Source: Homarus americanus | Lineage: Eukaryota > Arthropoda > Malacostraca > Decapoda > Nephropidae | Direction of reading: 5' to 3' | Assembly (NCBI RefSeq): GCF_018991925.1 | Contig: NW_024722158.1 | Coordinates: 9,614,420 to 9,678,419, forward strand | DNA: 64,000 bases | Shown: one piece after another, positions 25,475 to 36,776 of the stretch | How the letters are laid out: the number at the start of each line of letters is the position of its first letter | Position numbering within the stretch: position 1 is the stretch's first letter | Made by a program: the position numbers and the translations under genes | Notes under the pieces: model-generated | Database searches by the model: none | The model's input: only the letters and a program-made list of their open reading frames with translations | What the model was told of the DNA's origin: nothing

Positions 25475-27595
25475 TATTCCACTAACCTTTAGCTTCTTTT
25501 TGACATCAAATTAATATATCTGTCATAACTGGAAAGGGAGTTATGACACTTGAAACATAAAAGTGCTGTCCTCCAGAGCTGACACACTACACGACCTGAC
25601 CTCCAACACTCCAATTATCTTGATGCACCCGCCAGCAAGTGTTGCCAGCGATGGGGGGGGGTGGCGGGGTCGACGTAAACGCCCCAGAAGAGGCGTCCCC
25701 TCTCTCATGGATACAGACATTTCTGATACGGATAGTCATAGTGCATCCCACACTCTGCAAGTGTCAGACCTCAGTGATAGTGACAGAAACAGTAATATTT
25801 CTATGGGAAACACTTGCCGGAGTGGCAACACCAATGCCAAGGGCAGCGAGCTTCCCCTCGCCACCCACCCCTCTGCCAACCAACCAAGTATGCTAAATCT
25901 GCACTTCCTCAAAGACTCATTGAAAACTGTCGAGGAACGGTATAATTGGACAACAAAGTATTGGAGACAACACGGTCTCACCATTCAATTCCGAAAAGGT
26001 AAGAACCGGAACTTTATCAAGTGTCAAACACCTGAGGTCTATGAAACACTTAGTACTGTTGGATTTGACTGGGTTGTCCTCGTGCTTCCTCCTGCTGAAG
26101 CAACAGAATGTTGCCACATCCTAGTTAAACAATTCCCCCTATACGCTGAAGTCGAAGATGCTCGTAACTTTAATCCATGTATACTCAATATTCGTCGACA
26201 CTACCGAGGGAAGACCCCACAAGCAGCTGTCATAGTTAAATGGAAGGGGAGTGAGTGCCCAGCCACTGTTGAGGCCCACCCAGTCCTCCCTCCACTGTAT
26301 GCAGAACCCTATCACCCAGGGCATACTTTTTGTGTCATTTGCTCCCATTGGGGTCACACCTTCACCGCCTGCTGCCGACGTGATCGTCCCAGATGTCGCT
26401 TCTGTTCACGTAACCATCACTCCTCCGTCTGTGCCCCCAAAACCAAAAACCACCTCAATGGGGTGGTGTGGGTTATGTTGTTGACCCCAGGTGTTGTAAT
26501 TGTGGTGGCTGGCACAATGCTGACTCACGGCAATGCCCCAAACGTCTGCCTGTCCCAGGAGAAAAGCCTCCCCGAAGGCTGCATCAACCTCAATCTCTCC
26601 TCCAGCCTACCGGGCCAGATCCCTCTGCGTCCCCTCTGTCTCCAGCAACTCCTTCTTCAACAACACCTGCCCCTGCCTGGCCTCACCTAGCTGTCTCCTA
26701 GCTCAACTACTACTGGGCCTCCTCCCCGTCTCTACTCTGACGCTGTCAGGCCTTGTGCTCCCACTGGTGCCCACCCCACAACCCCCCTCCGGTGACACGA
26801 CACAGATCATATCCCTCTTACACGAATTTACCAACCGTATTGAAAGACTCTTTGATACACTCCATACCGCCATCTCCAACTTACACAGACTACCCCTGCC
26901 TCCAGCTGCTACCCAGTCACCCCCTTCTTCTGGTTTGAGACAAGTTGGTAGCCCCCCTGTGTGCCCCTCATGCTCACGGCCTACTCCACAGCCGCCTGGC
27001 ATCACTGCTGGCGTCCACGCTACCGAGCCTGCCCCGGTGTGCCCGGCTACCCCTGTCCACCCACACCGCAAGCCGCGCCTGCTCATAGACCCGAGGACAC
27101 CACCCCCAGCTCCCTGTCCCCCACCGGCATGCCGGCACCTGGGGCCCATCCACTCCAGTTCTCTACATCAATTGACCACCATGCGGACATGCTAGTGAAC
27201 TACGTATCTACGCCAAGAAGGATGTCCCTTACCAACCTCTCGACGTCCCCCTTGAAGCCGACACTACCGACGTGCACACGCCAACACAATCACACTAAAA
27301 GGTATGTCCCTCAATATTGTCAGTGCCACGCTTTGCCATAAAAAGATAAATTGCACCGGGAATTTTCCCCCACACACTCATCATTCTGTCACTTTATGTA
27401 ACTTGCTGACAAAACCCATGACCCTTCAGGCTTTTACGCCTTTAATGCATGAGTCATAAAGGCAAGCATGAACTCCGCATGCTTCCCCGATGGGCGCTGT
27501 AAACGCTTCTGCGCTTCACCTTGCACAGAATGTAGGGGGGTGCCCAATAAACTAGCCCCCTTGGGGGCAATCTAAAATCTAAAGGCCGGCACTGC
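25475..27595 (+). mobile_element. Jockey-type LINE with ORF1 and 3' end but no reverse transcriptase
   Basis: The element holds a gag-like ORF1 with three zinc knuckles (25563 to about 27195), then within about 150 bp reaches a non-coding end. That end has a GCCCCCTTGGGGGC hairpin at about 27556-27569 and a short tail of repeated ATCTAAA. There is no endonuclease or reverse transcriptase between. A frame starting MSLNIVSATLCHKK at about 27302 could be the first codons of ORF2 before a deletion, but this is speculative. The structure resembles ORF1-only LINE derivatives. Confidence 0.6.
25563..27195 (+). pseudogene. LINE ORF1 (gag-like) protein, frameshifted
   Basis: The main frame runs 25563-26690. 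Residues 40-110 are Ser/Thr/Asp-rich and low complexity; about 115-250 is a folded region, as in LINE ORF1 RNA-binding domains. Two zinc knuckles follow: C257-x2-C260-x4-H265-x4-C270 and C278-x2-C281-x4-H286-x3-C290. The third expected knuckle (CCNCGGWHNADSRQC, a C-x2-C-x3-H-x6-C pattern typical of the Jockey group) appears in another frame at about 26490, so a small indel near 26462-26468 breaks the gene. A further shift near 26560-26700 is needed to reach the downstream frame containing IISLLHEFTNRIERLFDTL (ends 27195). ORF1 proteins coat LINE RNA; this copy cannot make a full one. The start was chosen as the first ATG of the open frame. Confidence 0.68.
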
Positions 27596-27647
27596 AATTG
27601 ACCATCTTCATTTTGCCCAACTGTATTGTTTGGTATTCAATTACAGC

Positions 27648-27745
27648 CGGGTGAACTAGGAGTGCCCCGAGGGTAAACTAGGAGTGCCCCGACGGTGAAC
27701 TAGGAATGCCCCGACGGTGAACTAGGAGAGCCCCAAGGGTAAACA
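27648..27745. repeat. 25-bp array, four units
   Basis: Four copies of GGTGAACTAGGAGTGCCCCG plus five bases. Confidence 0.85.
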
Positions 27746-28924
27746 AGCGACCTACCTAAAAACTTCAAGAGACTTTATCTACCCATAACTTCTTTAATGA
27801 AAACATCCCACGAGTGATAACTATAATTTACCATTAGCAAGTTTTTGTGTATTCTGCTCATCGGCAGTAAACAAGAGAGACAGATTCAAGAGGATGCTGC
27901 CATGTGCTTCTAAAATACAGTAAAAACTAAAAAGTTTTCGTCTTTGGACTTGACATTGAAAACTTAAGAGCCTTTGGTGAACAAGACAACGTTAGGAACA
28001 GTTTGTGCCTGCCAGGGAATGCCATATTTCACCACGATATATTTTATTTGAAAATGAAAACACGACAGTCAAGTAGGAATATTGTGTTTCCTTCAAATAA
28101 TTACCAGCGCTCTCATGAGGGAGGAGGACCATAACAAACTGGAGGGATATCTTAAAAGAAGAACCAAGATCTGGTTGAATCTAGATTCAGTCTCGTATTG
28201 CTGTGAAAAATGACTTTTGCATACACCCTGGACCCGATCTTTGGTAATCACACGAAAAACTGGACAACACGTCAGTTCTAAGATGATGCATGAATGGTAA
28301 ATGCTATAAAAGATCATGTAGTAATGGAGTAAAGGAATTTAAAGTTCCGGAAGTTGATAGAGTTAATGATATACGCAAGTCACTATCAAGAACATCACTG
28401 GATCAAGAAAATTTCCCGAGTGACTTTATACAACAAACGTGATCCCGACTTTCAACACGGGAGGTAACGGCGACTTACTCAGCGGAGATGTAAGACTCCC
28501 GAGCAAATACTGACTTGGACATACCTGAAGTGTGATGTGTCACGGTCCCTTGAGGAGCTGTTAACTTTCACCTACCTGGAAAGAAAAACAAATCACATTA
28601 ACCTTCCATCCCGCTTTACTCCTTTAAAATGTTGGTAAAGGTTAAGGAGAAAGTCGCCACCTATACCGTGTTATATATTGGCAGGACCTCAAGGATGTGT
28701 TTGTTCTAAAGTCAAAATGATTATTAGGAGGAGAGGATTAAATAATGACTATAAACCTACAGCAGAACCTTTACAAGTGTTGTGACGAAACGGCAGCAGT
28801 TTGTGTGGCTTCCACGAATTACGACAGTAACCAACCTAACCAAATCTCTTGATATATACAGTCAGATCATGAAGTGTGGTTTAGTTGGTTCTTGTTGTCT
28901 GTCACAATTAGTGGTTTAGACCGA
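27746..28924. other. Unique sequence, possible decayed coding remnant not assigned
   Basis: No recognised domain. Plus-strand frames around 27940-28440 give fairly protein-like composition between stops, but they are broken and I cannot identify a family. Confidence 0.35.
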
Positions 28925-29915
28925 GATGATGGAGGGTCGCTTATGTGGCCCACTGAGATACTGGAGGGTCCACTCATGTGGCCCACTGAGATACTGGAGG
29001 GTCACTCATGTGGCCCACTGAGATAATGGAGGGTCCACTCATGTGGCCCACTGAGATACTGGAGGGTCCACTCATGTGGCCCACTGAGATACTGGAGGGT
29101 CACTCATGTGGCCCACTGAGATAATGGAGGGTCCACTCATGTGGCCCACTGAGATAATGGAGGGTCCACTCATGTGGCCCACTGAGATACTGGAGGGTCA
29201 CTCATGTGGCCCACTGAGATACTGGAGGGTCCACTCATGTGGCCCACTGAGATACTGGAGGGTCACTCATGTGGCCCACTGAGAGGGAGGGTCACTCATG
29301 TGGCCCCACTGAGATACTGGAGGGTGGCCCACTGAGATACTGGAGGGTCACATGTCCTGTGGCAGACAAGATACTGGAGGTCACCATGTGGCCTGAGATA
29401 CAGGTCCACCTGGCCCACTGAGATACTGGAGGGTCACTCACTGAGGTCACTGGCCCACTGGAGGTCACTCATGTGGACCACTGGAGGGTCATGGGAGGGG
29501 GATGTGGCCCACTGAGATAATGGAGGGTCCATTCATGTGGCCCACTGAGATGGAGGGTCCCATGTTGGCCCACTGAGATACTGTAGGGTCACTCATGTGG
29601 CCCACTGAGATGATGTAGGGTCACTCATGTGGCCCACTGATATGCTGAAGGGTCACTCATGTGGCCGACTGAGATGATGGAGGGTCACTCATGTGGCCCA
29701 CTGAGATACTGGAGGGTCACTTATGTGGCCCACTGAGATGATGGAGGGTCCACTTATGTGGCCCACTGAGATGATGTAGGGTCACTCATGTGGTCCACTG
29801 ATATGCTGAAGGGTCACTCATGTGGCCGACTGAGATGATGGAGGGTCACTCATGTGGCCCATTGAGATGATGGAGGGTCACTCATGTGACAAACTGAGAT
29901 GATGGAGGGTCACTC
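28925..29915. repeat. 33-bp array
   Basis: About 29 units of ACTCATGTGGCCCACTGAGA plus TAATGGAGGGTCC. The block at about 29290-29510 is heavily deleted and scrambled, whereas the flanking units are well preserved. Confidence 0.93.
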
Positions 29916-30639
29916 ATGAGTATCATTAACTAACTGGGCTGCCCACCACTGACTTACATAACGTGGAGACTTAGGTGGTCACGTTTTTCTATACAGTACA
30001 TTCACGATAAGGGAGTGTAGTTACCAAATATTATTGTCTACAGTATTGGTCTAATAATAATGTTTTTATTATATTTTAGTCTTGCTCTCACATTAGTGAT
30101 TTGTGTATAAAATCTCCAGGTATGATCAGCTCCACCTGTTGGGAAACTCCCGGCAAAAATACTAGTCGCCGTGTTGTTTACCTAGCGCTGTAAGAAGCTC
30201 CATTTATGGGTTGAAAATCTAAACTGAACCAGAGGACTCACAGGGTTCGCTCCAGCGGTTCATTTTGATACTGAAGACACGGGCTTATTGAGGTGACTGT
30301 ACTTATTGCTCAAATGAATGTTGTATCATTTAACTCTAATGTCAGGATTCAACTTCCTTCCATCTTCTGATGATAGCCAGACGTACTCACATACCCAGAA
30401 TCACACCACCCAACTAGGTCGGGGAGTACTTAAGCGATGGATTGATGATGTGAAAGGGGTTTGAACAACGGGTGGCGATTAGCATAGACGTCCTGCTTGT
30501 GACCCCTGTATAACCAATTCCCAGAAGAGAGTCCAATTTTTTGTACACCACGTGTTTGACTTCCCCTACAAACTTTGCCCCAAAACATAATGAAAAAAGA
30601 GGTACAGACAAGGCAAGGATAAGACGACAGCATCTGCAG
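29916..30639. other. Unique sequence, nothing identified
   Basis: No gene, RNA or array recognised. Confidence 0.5.
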
Positions 30640-31030
30640 CATCTGATAACACTTCCACCTGGCCCTGATAACACTCCACCAGGCCCTGACAGCACTCCCA
30701 CCTGGCCCTGACAACACTCCCATCTGGCCCTGATAACACTCCCACCAGGCATTGACAACACCCCCACTTGGCCCTGATAACATTCCACCTGGCCCTGACA
30801 ACACTCCTACCTGGTCCTGACAGCATCCCTACCTAGATATGACAACATCCCTATCTATCCCTGTCAACATCCCTAACTAGCCCAGTTAACATCCCTACCT
30901 AACCCTGTCAACACCCCTAAGTAGCCCTGACAACATCCCGACCAAGCCTTGACAATATCCCTACCTAGCCCTGACAACATCCCTACTTAACCCTGACCAA
31001 AACACCACTAGGTTCTGACAACATATAAAC
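30640..31030. repeat. 20-25-bp degenerate array
   Basis: Units resembling CCTGACAACACTCCCACCTGG that drift into CCTGACAACATCCCTACCTA toward the right. Related to the arrays at 23096 and 23770. Confidence 0.85.
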
Positions 31031-31440
31031 TGTCCCAGAGTGATGTGACACTTACCACCAAAGACAGAGAGGCTCTTACCAAACACTCACTGACCACACT
31101 GTAAAATACTTCCTTAAAAGCCACAAATTTGTCTAAACTCTGAACATTAAACAACTTTCACGGAATTATAAGACTGGTAATGCTGGCGACGACTTCCCCA
31201 CAAAACACTCGGAAAGAACACATTTAATCAACACTATAACTACTGATTCAAAAAAATATATAAGCTAAAAGTGGTATTCTAGTAACGTAACAATGAAAGT
31301 TAATAAATATAAATAGTTTTAATAATGTTTATCTTACTTAAATACGATATTATATAGGATACATTCATAATAAGTCATTTATTTAGTAGCTAGGTGGTAA
31401 GACAAGACAAATTCTCATTGTTTATGTTGAAAAGATTAAC
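31031..31440. other. Unique AT-rich sequence
   Basis: Nothing identified. Confidence 0.5.
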
Positions 31441-31495
31441 CACTTCAACGCTACCTGGATAGAGGGTTAAGTTAGGGCAGCTAATCTTCATGTGA
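31441..31495. repeat. Fragment F of the CCTAA-rich inverted-repeat family
   Basis: Reads AACGCTACCTGG, GGGTTAAGTTAGGGCAG, then CTAATCTTCATGTGAAATAA. The reverse complement matches the inner terminus of copies C and D. Confidence 0.55.
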
Positions 31496-31590
31496 AATAA
31501 ACTGTAAGCTTGTTGAACCTATTTTCACTTGGAGATGTTCAGTGATGTCCAGCCATTTTTAGATAGGTGAAGAGGAGGGTCGTATATCCT

Positions 31591-31702
31591 GTGTTGTCAT
31601 GTTGCGTATGTATAATGTCTGCACATACTCCCGACGCCCTGAGCCTAGTACCTGCGGATGGAGATACTAGGCGTCGTGAAGGCGTGTATACAACATGACA
31701 GC
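31591..31702. repeat. 112-bp near-palindrome
   Basis: Outer arms GTTGTCATGTTGCGTATGTA and TGTATACAACATGACAGC pair imperfectly. The inner arms CGACGCC...CCTAGTA and TACTAGGCGTCG pair with a 5-nt bulge around a 14-nt loop. It has no coding capacity. It could be a short MITE or a structured RNA locus; I cannot decide. Confidence 0.6.
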
Positions 31703-32204
31703 ATAATAAACGACGTCGCTTCATCAGGTCTAACATTAAATTATCGATACACATATCAGTTTCTTTAATGCACAAAATTTTCGTTTTATTTGAAATTGCT
31801 GTAGATCAAGCTCCTGGTGATAGTTATAATTATTGTGTGATGAGATACAACGTAATATGGAGGCTGTCATGTTCCAGCTTTGTGTCTTGACTGGCTGGAA
31901 CGATAACTTGTATTTAGCAACAGCAATCTTACTTTTAACATCTTTATATACAGTAAATTACATTATTACGAGTGAATATTTTATCCTTTTATTTTCATGC
32001 TCTAAATATACAGAAGTAAACTTACACAGCACAATGGAAGAGTTTTAATTAAGATTAATAACTTTTAACCGGGATAGATTAAACTTCCACCCCCGTGAGG
32101 AACTTATCTTATTTAACACCTAAACAAAATATCATTAGAGACCTTAGCAAGACAATGGTGTATCTGTATTTTCCGCCTCTGACACTTTCTACATCAAAAT
32201 TCAT
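31703..32204. other. Unique AT-rich sequence
   Basis: A short open frame at 31833-32048 has no recognisable domain. Nothing else seen. Confidence 0.45.
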
Positions 32205-32648
32205 ATGTGCGTCCCGTTGGTCATACGCAGAGTCGTCACTATGCGTCCTGCTGGTCATACGCAGAGTCGTCACTATGCGTTCAGCTGGTCATATGCAGAG
32301 TTGTCACTATGCGTTCAGCTGGTCATATGCAGAGTTGTCACTATGCGTTCAGCTGGTCATATGCAGAGTTGTCACTATGCGCCCTGCTGGTCATACGCAG
32401 AGTCGTCACTATGCGTTCAGCTGGTCATACGCAGAGTTGTCACTATGTGTTCAGCTGGTCATACGCAGAGTCGTCACTATGCGTTCAGCTGGTCATACGC
32501 AGAGTCGTCACTATGCGTTCAGCTGGTCATACACAAAGTCGTCACTATGCGTTCAGCTGGTCATACGTAGTCGTCACTATGCGTTCAGCTGGTCATACGC
32601 AGAGTCGTCACTATGCGTTCAGCTGGTCATACACAAAGTCGTCACTAC
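32205..32648. repeat. 34-bp array
   Basis: Thirteen units of AGCTGGTCATACGCAGAGTC plus GTCACTATGCGTTC. The 34-bp period rotates the frame each unit, so all three plus frames are open and give the same 34-residue repeat. This is a period effect, not a gene. Confidence 0.93.
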
Positions 32649-32725
32649 CCAAAAATCATTCCCAACGTAAAATTCTCCTACAATTTGACTGAAATGACAA
32701 AAAAAAAATGAACTGACTCGCGCGG

Positions 32726-32727
<2 letters not shown>

Positions 32728-32784
<57 letters not shown>
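32728..32784. repeat. (GT)n microsatellite
   Basis: Uninterrupted GT run of about 57 bp. Confidence 0.97.
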
Positions 32785-32786
<2 letters not shown>

Positions 32787-33084
32787 AATCACGAGAAAAT
32801 ACAATAAAGTCCGAGTCCAATGATAATTTATCTGTAAATATTCATATATACATTTCCTGTGATATATTACAAGTGATTAGGCCGAGGAATGTTTGATAAT
32901 CGTGTTATTAGTGAGATAATTGAGTATAATTTGGTGATGATCGCCAGCAACACGCAGACGACGATGGCTGTGGAGGACAATCCAGCATAGAGACGGCTTT
33001 CACCTCACTGCAGTTACTCCCAGCATTCAAAGGCAGAGAGCCTGATTACTGCGCCATCTACCACCTGATTGTGCTGTCTGTCTC

Positions 33085-33262
33085 GTAATTGTACCGACTG
33101 TTCCTTAATTGTACCGTCTGGCATTTAATTGTACCATCTGGCACTTAACTATACCATCTATCACTTAATTATACCATCTACCACTTAATTATACCATCTA
33201 CCACTTAATTATACCATCTATCACTATTTGTACCGTCTACCACTTAATTGTACCGCCTGCCA
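33085..33262. repeat. 20-bp array
   Basis: About eight units of CACTTAATTATACCATCTAC with GTACCGTCTG variants. It is followed by a (GTCT)n run at about 33294-33345. Confidence 0.88.
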
Positions 33263-33301
33263 CATGCTTTATATCGATAATTTAAGTCATATGTCTGTCT
33301 G

Positions 33302-33332
<31 letters not shown>

Positions 33333-33639
33333 GTCTGTCTATTCAAACACTTACATAAGACTTAACAAGCAAGTGGAGACACAGAAGACAAACACCGTCT
33401 GTAGTCAGTGTTTATATTGTCGAATCAACGTAATTTTCCAGGTATATATTTTGTTCTTCCATCAACGCCAACGCTATCTTATTCTACAGCTAATGAGTTA
33501 TTTTGTTCTCCATTCAACGCCTAATCACGGTCCCCCAATCGTTTAGTCAACGTTTATTTAGTTCTATATATACTATGACATTCGTTAATAGGTTATCATC
33601 GAGATATCTGATTTTTCATCTAATCATCATTTAGATATC

Positions 33640-33910
33640 AATGTTATCCTCCAATCATTGTCAAGATAACCATATTATCCTCCAATCATCAATAAGATAT
33701 CCAAATTATCCTCCAATCATCAATAAGATATCCATGTTATCCTCCAATCATCGTCTAGATATCCATATTATCCTCCAATCATCGTCAAGATATCCATATT
33801 ATCCTCCAATCATCGTCAAGATATCCATATTATCCTCCAATCATCGTCTAGATATCCATATTATCCTCCAATCATCGTCAAGATATCCATGTTATCCTCC
33901 AATCATCAGC
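33640..33910. repeat. 31-bp array
   Basis: About nine units of AGATATCCATATTATCCTCC plus AATCATCGTCA. Period 31; the open plus-strand frame is a by-product. Confidence 0.92.
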
Positions 33911-34023
33911 ATCAGTGACCCAACTGTTTACGTTATCCACAGATCAGTGTTATGTGATATCTATGGTGATGAAGACGAGTACCAAGACACTGATTAGACT
34001 GGCTAATTGATATCGTCTAATTG

Positions 34024-34202
34024 GGTCACCTGAAGATTAGCCCTCCCAGCTTATTTCACCTTATGATTGACTAACCCAACCTGACCTAACCTAATCCAAC
34101 CTGACCTAACCTAACCCAACCTGACCTAACCTAACCCAACCTGACCTGACCTGACCTGACCTAACCTAACCTAACGTACGGGTGTGTGTGTGTGTGTGTG
34201 TG
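34024..34202. mobile_element. CCTAA/CCTGA-rich inverted-repeat family, copy D (left half)
   Basis: Starts GGTCACCTGAAGATTAGCCC, then TTATTTCACCTTATGATTGA, and runs into a 15-bp and 5-bp array of CCTGACCTAACCTAACC, followed by a (GT)n run. No right terminus was found. Confidence 0.65.
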
Positions 34203-34963
34203 GAACTGTTATGCTGAGTGAAAACAATAAATTGAATCAGTTCTCTTTGACACCTAAAGTTATTCACTAATTAGTATATAGGTGTTTCTATTACACTTTA
34301 CTCAGTATTAATATAACTAATTTATTATCAAACTATTGTCAAGGTATGGATTAAATTCACCAATCAGCATCAAGATGTTAATATATCCTTCAATTGATGA
34401 CAGAACACCTGCATTAACTTTTACTTAACATCAAGATCTGAACCACAGGAGTAATAAGATATTTTCATTTCCAACTGACGAGGTGAGCAGACATACGGCC
34501 AGACGAGATCTTCCGTATATAGTTTTTGTTGTTTTTTTTCTGTCGTGGCAGCAGAGGGCGGCAGGAGCCAGGGGAAACAACAACAAACTTACACACCCTG
34601 ACGCCACGCGGTACAGTTTTACTCCTATTTTGGTGCACACCGGGATTGTATGTACTGTCCTACTTAATACAATGTCTGTCTGACTGTCTGTCTGTGTCTG
34701 TCTGTCTATGCCTGTCTATATCTGTCTGTCTGTCTGGAGAGAATAAAGAACCCTTAACGAAATTATATAAATTGCTAAATACTTTAACCTCAAAGATAAA
34801 ATACATTTATGTAAGAAAATAAACGAGAGAAGCATTTAATATTCAGCCTCAAGGGTGTTAACACTCACAGTGGGGACAGACAGTTTATATTCACAGCAGC
34901 GCCAACTATTTACATTCAGTCAGTGTTAGCAGTTTACACATAGTTCACCTTTACTCGATACGG
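34203..34963. other. Unique sequence with (GTCT)n
   Basis: A GTCT/GTCTGT-rich run lies at about 34672-34735. No gene was recognised. Confidence 0.5.
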
Positions 34964-35102
34964 TACAATCCCCTCAAGTTGTGCGTTTACATGGGCTCGT
35001 CATGTTTTGTGCAGTGTGGCAGCCCTGTATTTGTTTACATTCGACAGAAGAAAACTCGCATTAGTAAACATACTATGGAATCATGTAGTGAAGGGGACTG
35101 TC
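34964..35102. mobile_element. Short MITE, family shared with 57422-57629
   Basis: Left end TACAATCCCCTCAAGTTGTG, right end TAGTGAAGGGGACTGT. The reverse complement of the right end closely matches the left end of the second copy at 57422 (TACAGTCCCCTTCACTAGTG). About 110 bp of the interior, including GCGTTTACA, GCTCGTCA and TGTGCAGTGTGGCAGC, is shared with the 57.4-kb copy. Confidence 0.65.
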
Positions 35103-35889
35103 CATACACCCTACGTTCGCAATTTACACAAACAGGTTGCATTGATAATAATTTAAACGGAATAAAAGTCAAGATTTGATAGACTAATCCTCAAAAAATG
35201 TACAAACAACAAATACACAAAACACATACATGATCATACACTAAACACAACATTCACTATTCTAACATTACATATAGAAAAATTACCGATTGTGTCATTT
35301 TCCATCAGTTTACAAAGACGGTATGTGACAGTGATGAAGAACTAACGTGAGTGAGGCAAATCCCACCCACCCCCCACAACCATCAGCTTTATGACCGAGC
35401 CACCAGTAGGCTGCAAATAGTGGCTAGAATCTGATGCAACAATATGAACGTGCCCAATAATTACGACTAAAGCTCTCTACCAGGCTCAGTCAGAAATAAT
35501 TTATCAACAACCGGGTCTGTGGATCCTCAGAGGGCAATTAATCACATCCGGGAAGAGAAGTTATAGCACGTTCTGGCCCCGTAATTATGTATCGGCAAAT
35601 GCACCGCGTATCTCTGGAGACCGGCCACTGCTCATCACTAATTACTGCCGGATAATTACTGGAAGACTATAGAAGTTGTTGCTTTTTTTTCCTACCGCCC
35701 TCATTATCACTCGTTCCGCTCATTACTCATTAATGATCACGAAAGACTTACATCCGCTGGTCCTTCTCTTCCTTACTGGTGTGTCACGCAATTATTTTTA
35801 CCTGATACTGAGATTCTTTCATACGCTTACATTAATAACAAGGGTGTTGGGTGTGGTAGTGAGTGTGGCGTTTGTAGGGTTATGTCTAG
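35103..35889. other. Unique sequence, nothing identified
   Basis: No domain or RNA recognised. An open frame entering the following array from 35676 is mostly satellite. Confidence 0.5.
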
Positions 35890-36776
35890 TGGTGGTGGAG
35901 GAGGGAGGACCACCAACAAGGGTGTGGCTCCTCCTCCACATCATCATGGAGGACCAGCAACAAGGGCGTGGCTCCTCCTCCATATCATCATGGAGGGCCA
36001 GCAACAAGGGTGTGGCTCCTCCTCCATATCATCATGGAGGGCCAGCAACACGGGTGTGGCTCCTCCTTCACATCATCATGGAGGACCACCAACAAGGGTG
36101 TGGCTCCTCCTCCACATCATCATGGAGGACCAGCAACAAGGGCGTGGCTCCTCCTCCATATCATCATGGAGGGCCAGCAACAAGGGTGTGGCTCCTCCTT
36201 CACATCATCATGGAGGACCACCAACAAGGGCGTGGCTCCTCCTCCATTATCATGAAAGACCACCAACAAGGCGTGGCTCCTCCTTCACATCATCGTGGAG
36301 GATTCAGCAACAAGGGCGTGGCTCCTCCTCCACATCATCAAGGAGGTTGCCCCAACAAGAAATTAGATCCTCCTTCACATCATCTTGGAGGACCAGTAAC
36401 AAGGGTGTGGCTCCTCCTTCACATCATCATGGAGGACCAGCAACAAGGGTGTGGATCCTCCTCCACATCATCTTGGAGGACCAGCAACAAGGGCGTGGCT
36501 CCTCCTCCACATCATCACGGAGGGCCAGCAACAAGGGTGTGGCTCCTCCTTCACATCATCATGGAGGACCAGCAACAAGGGTGTGGATCGTCCTCCACAT
36601 CATCTTGGAGGACCAGCAACAAGGGCGTGGCTCCTCCTCCACATCATCATGGGGGACCAGCGACAAGGGCGTGGATCCTCCTCCACATCATCTTGGAGGA
36701 CCAGCAACAAGGGTGTGGCTCCTCCTTCACATCATCATGGAGGACCACAAACAAGGGCGTGGCTCCTCCTCCACAT
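35890..36776. repeat. 44-bp satellite array, left part
   Basis: About 20 units containing GACCAGCAACAAGGGCGTGG and CTCCTCCTCCACATCATCAT. The 44-bp period keeps all plus frames open, giving frames of up to 384 codons that are satellite only. The array is interrupted by the LTR-like element and resumes at 37878. Confidence 0.94.

Noticed and set aside
26703..27149. 148-codon minus-strand ORF opposite LINE ORF1
   Set aside because: Antisense shadow of the Pro-rich ORF1 region; Gly/Arg-rich with no domain.
27940..28450. Decayed host exon or transposase
   Set aside because: Composition is protein-like between stops but there is no identifiable motif; left unassigned.
32095..32692. ORFs of 121-191 codons with LVIRRVVTMRSAGHTQS repeats
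   Set aside because: A 34-bp period cycles through all three frames giving the same peptide; it is a period artefact.
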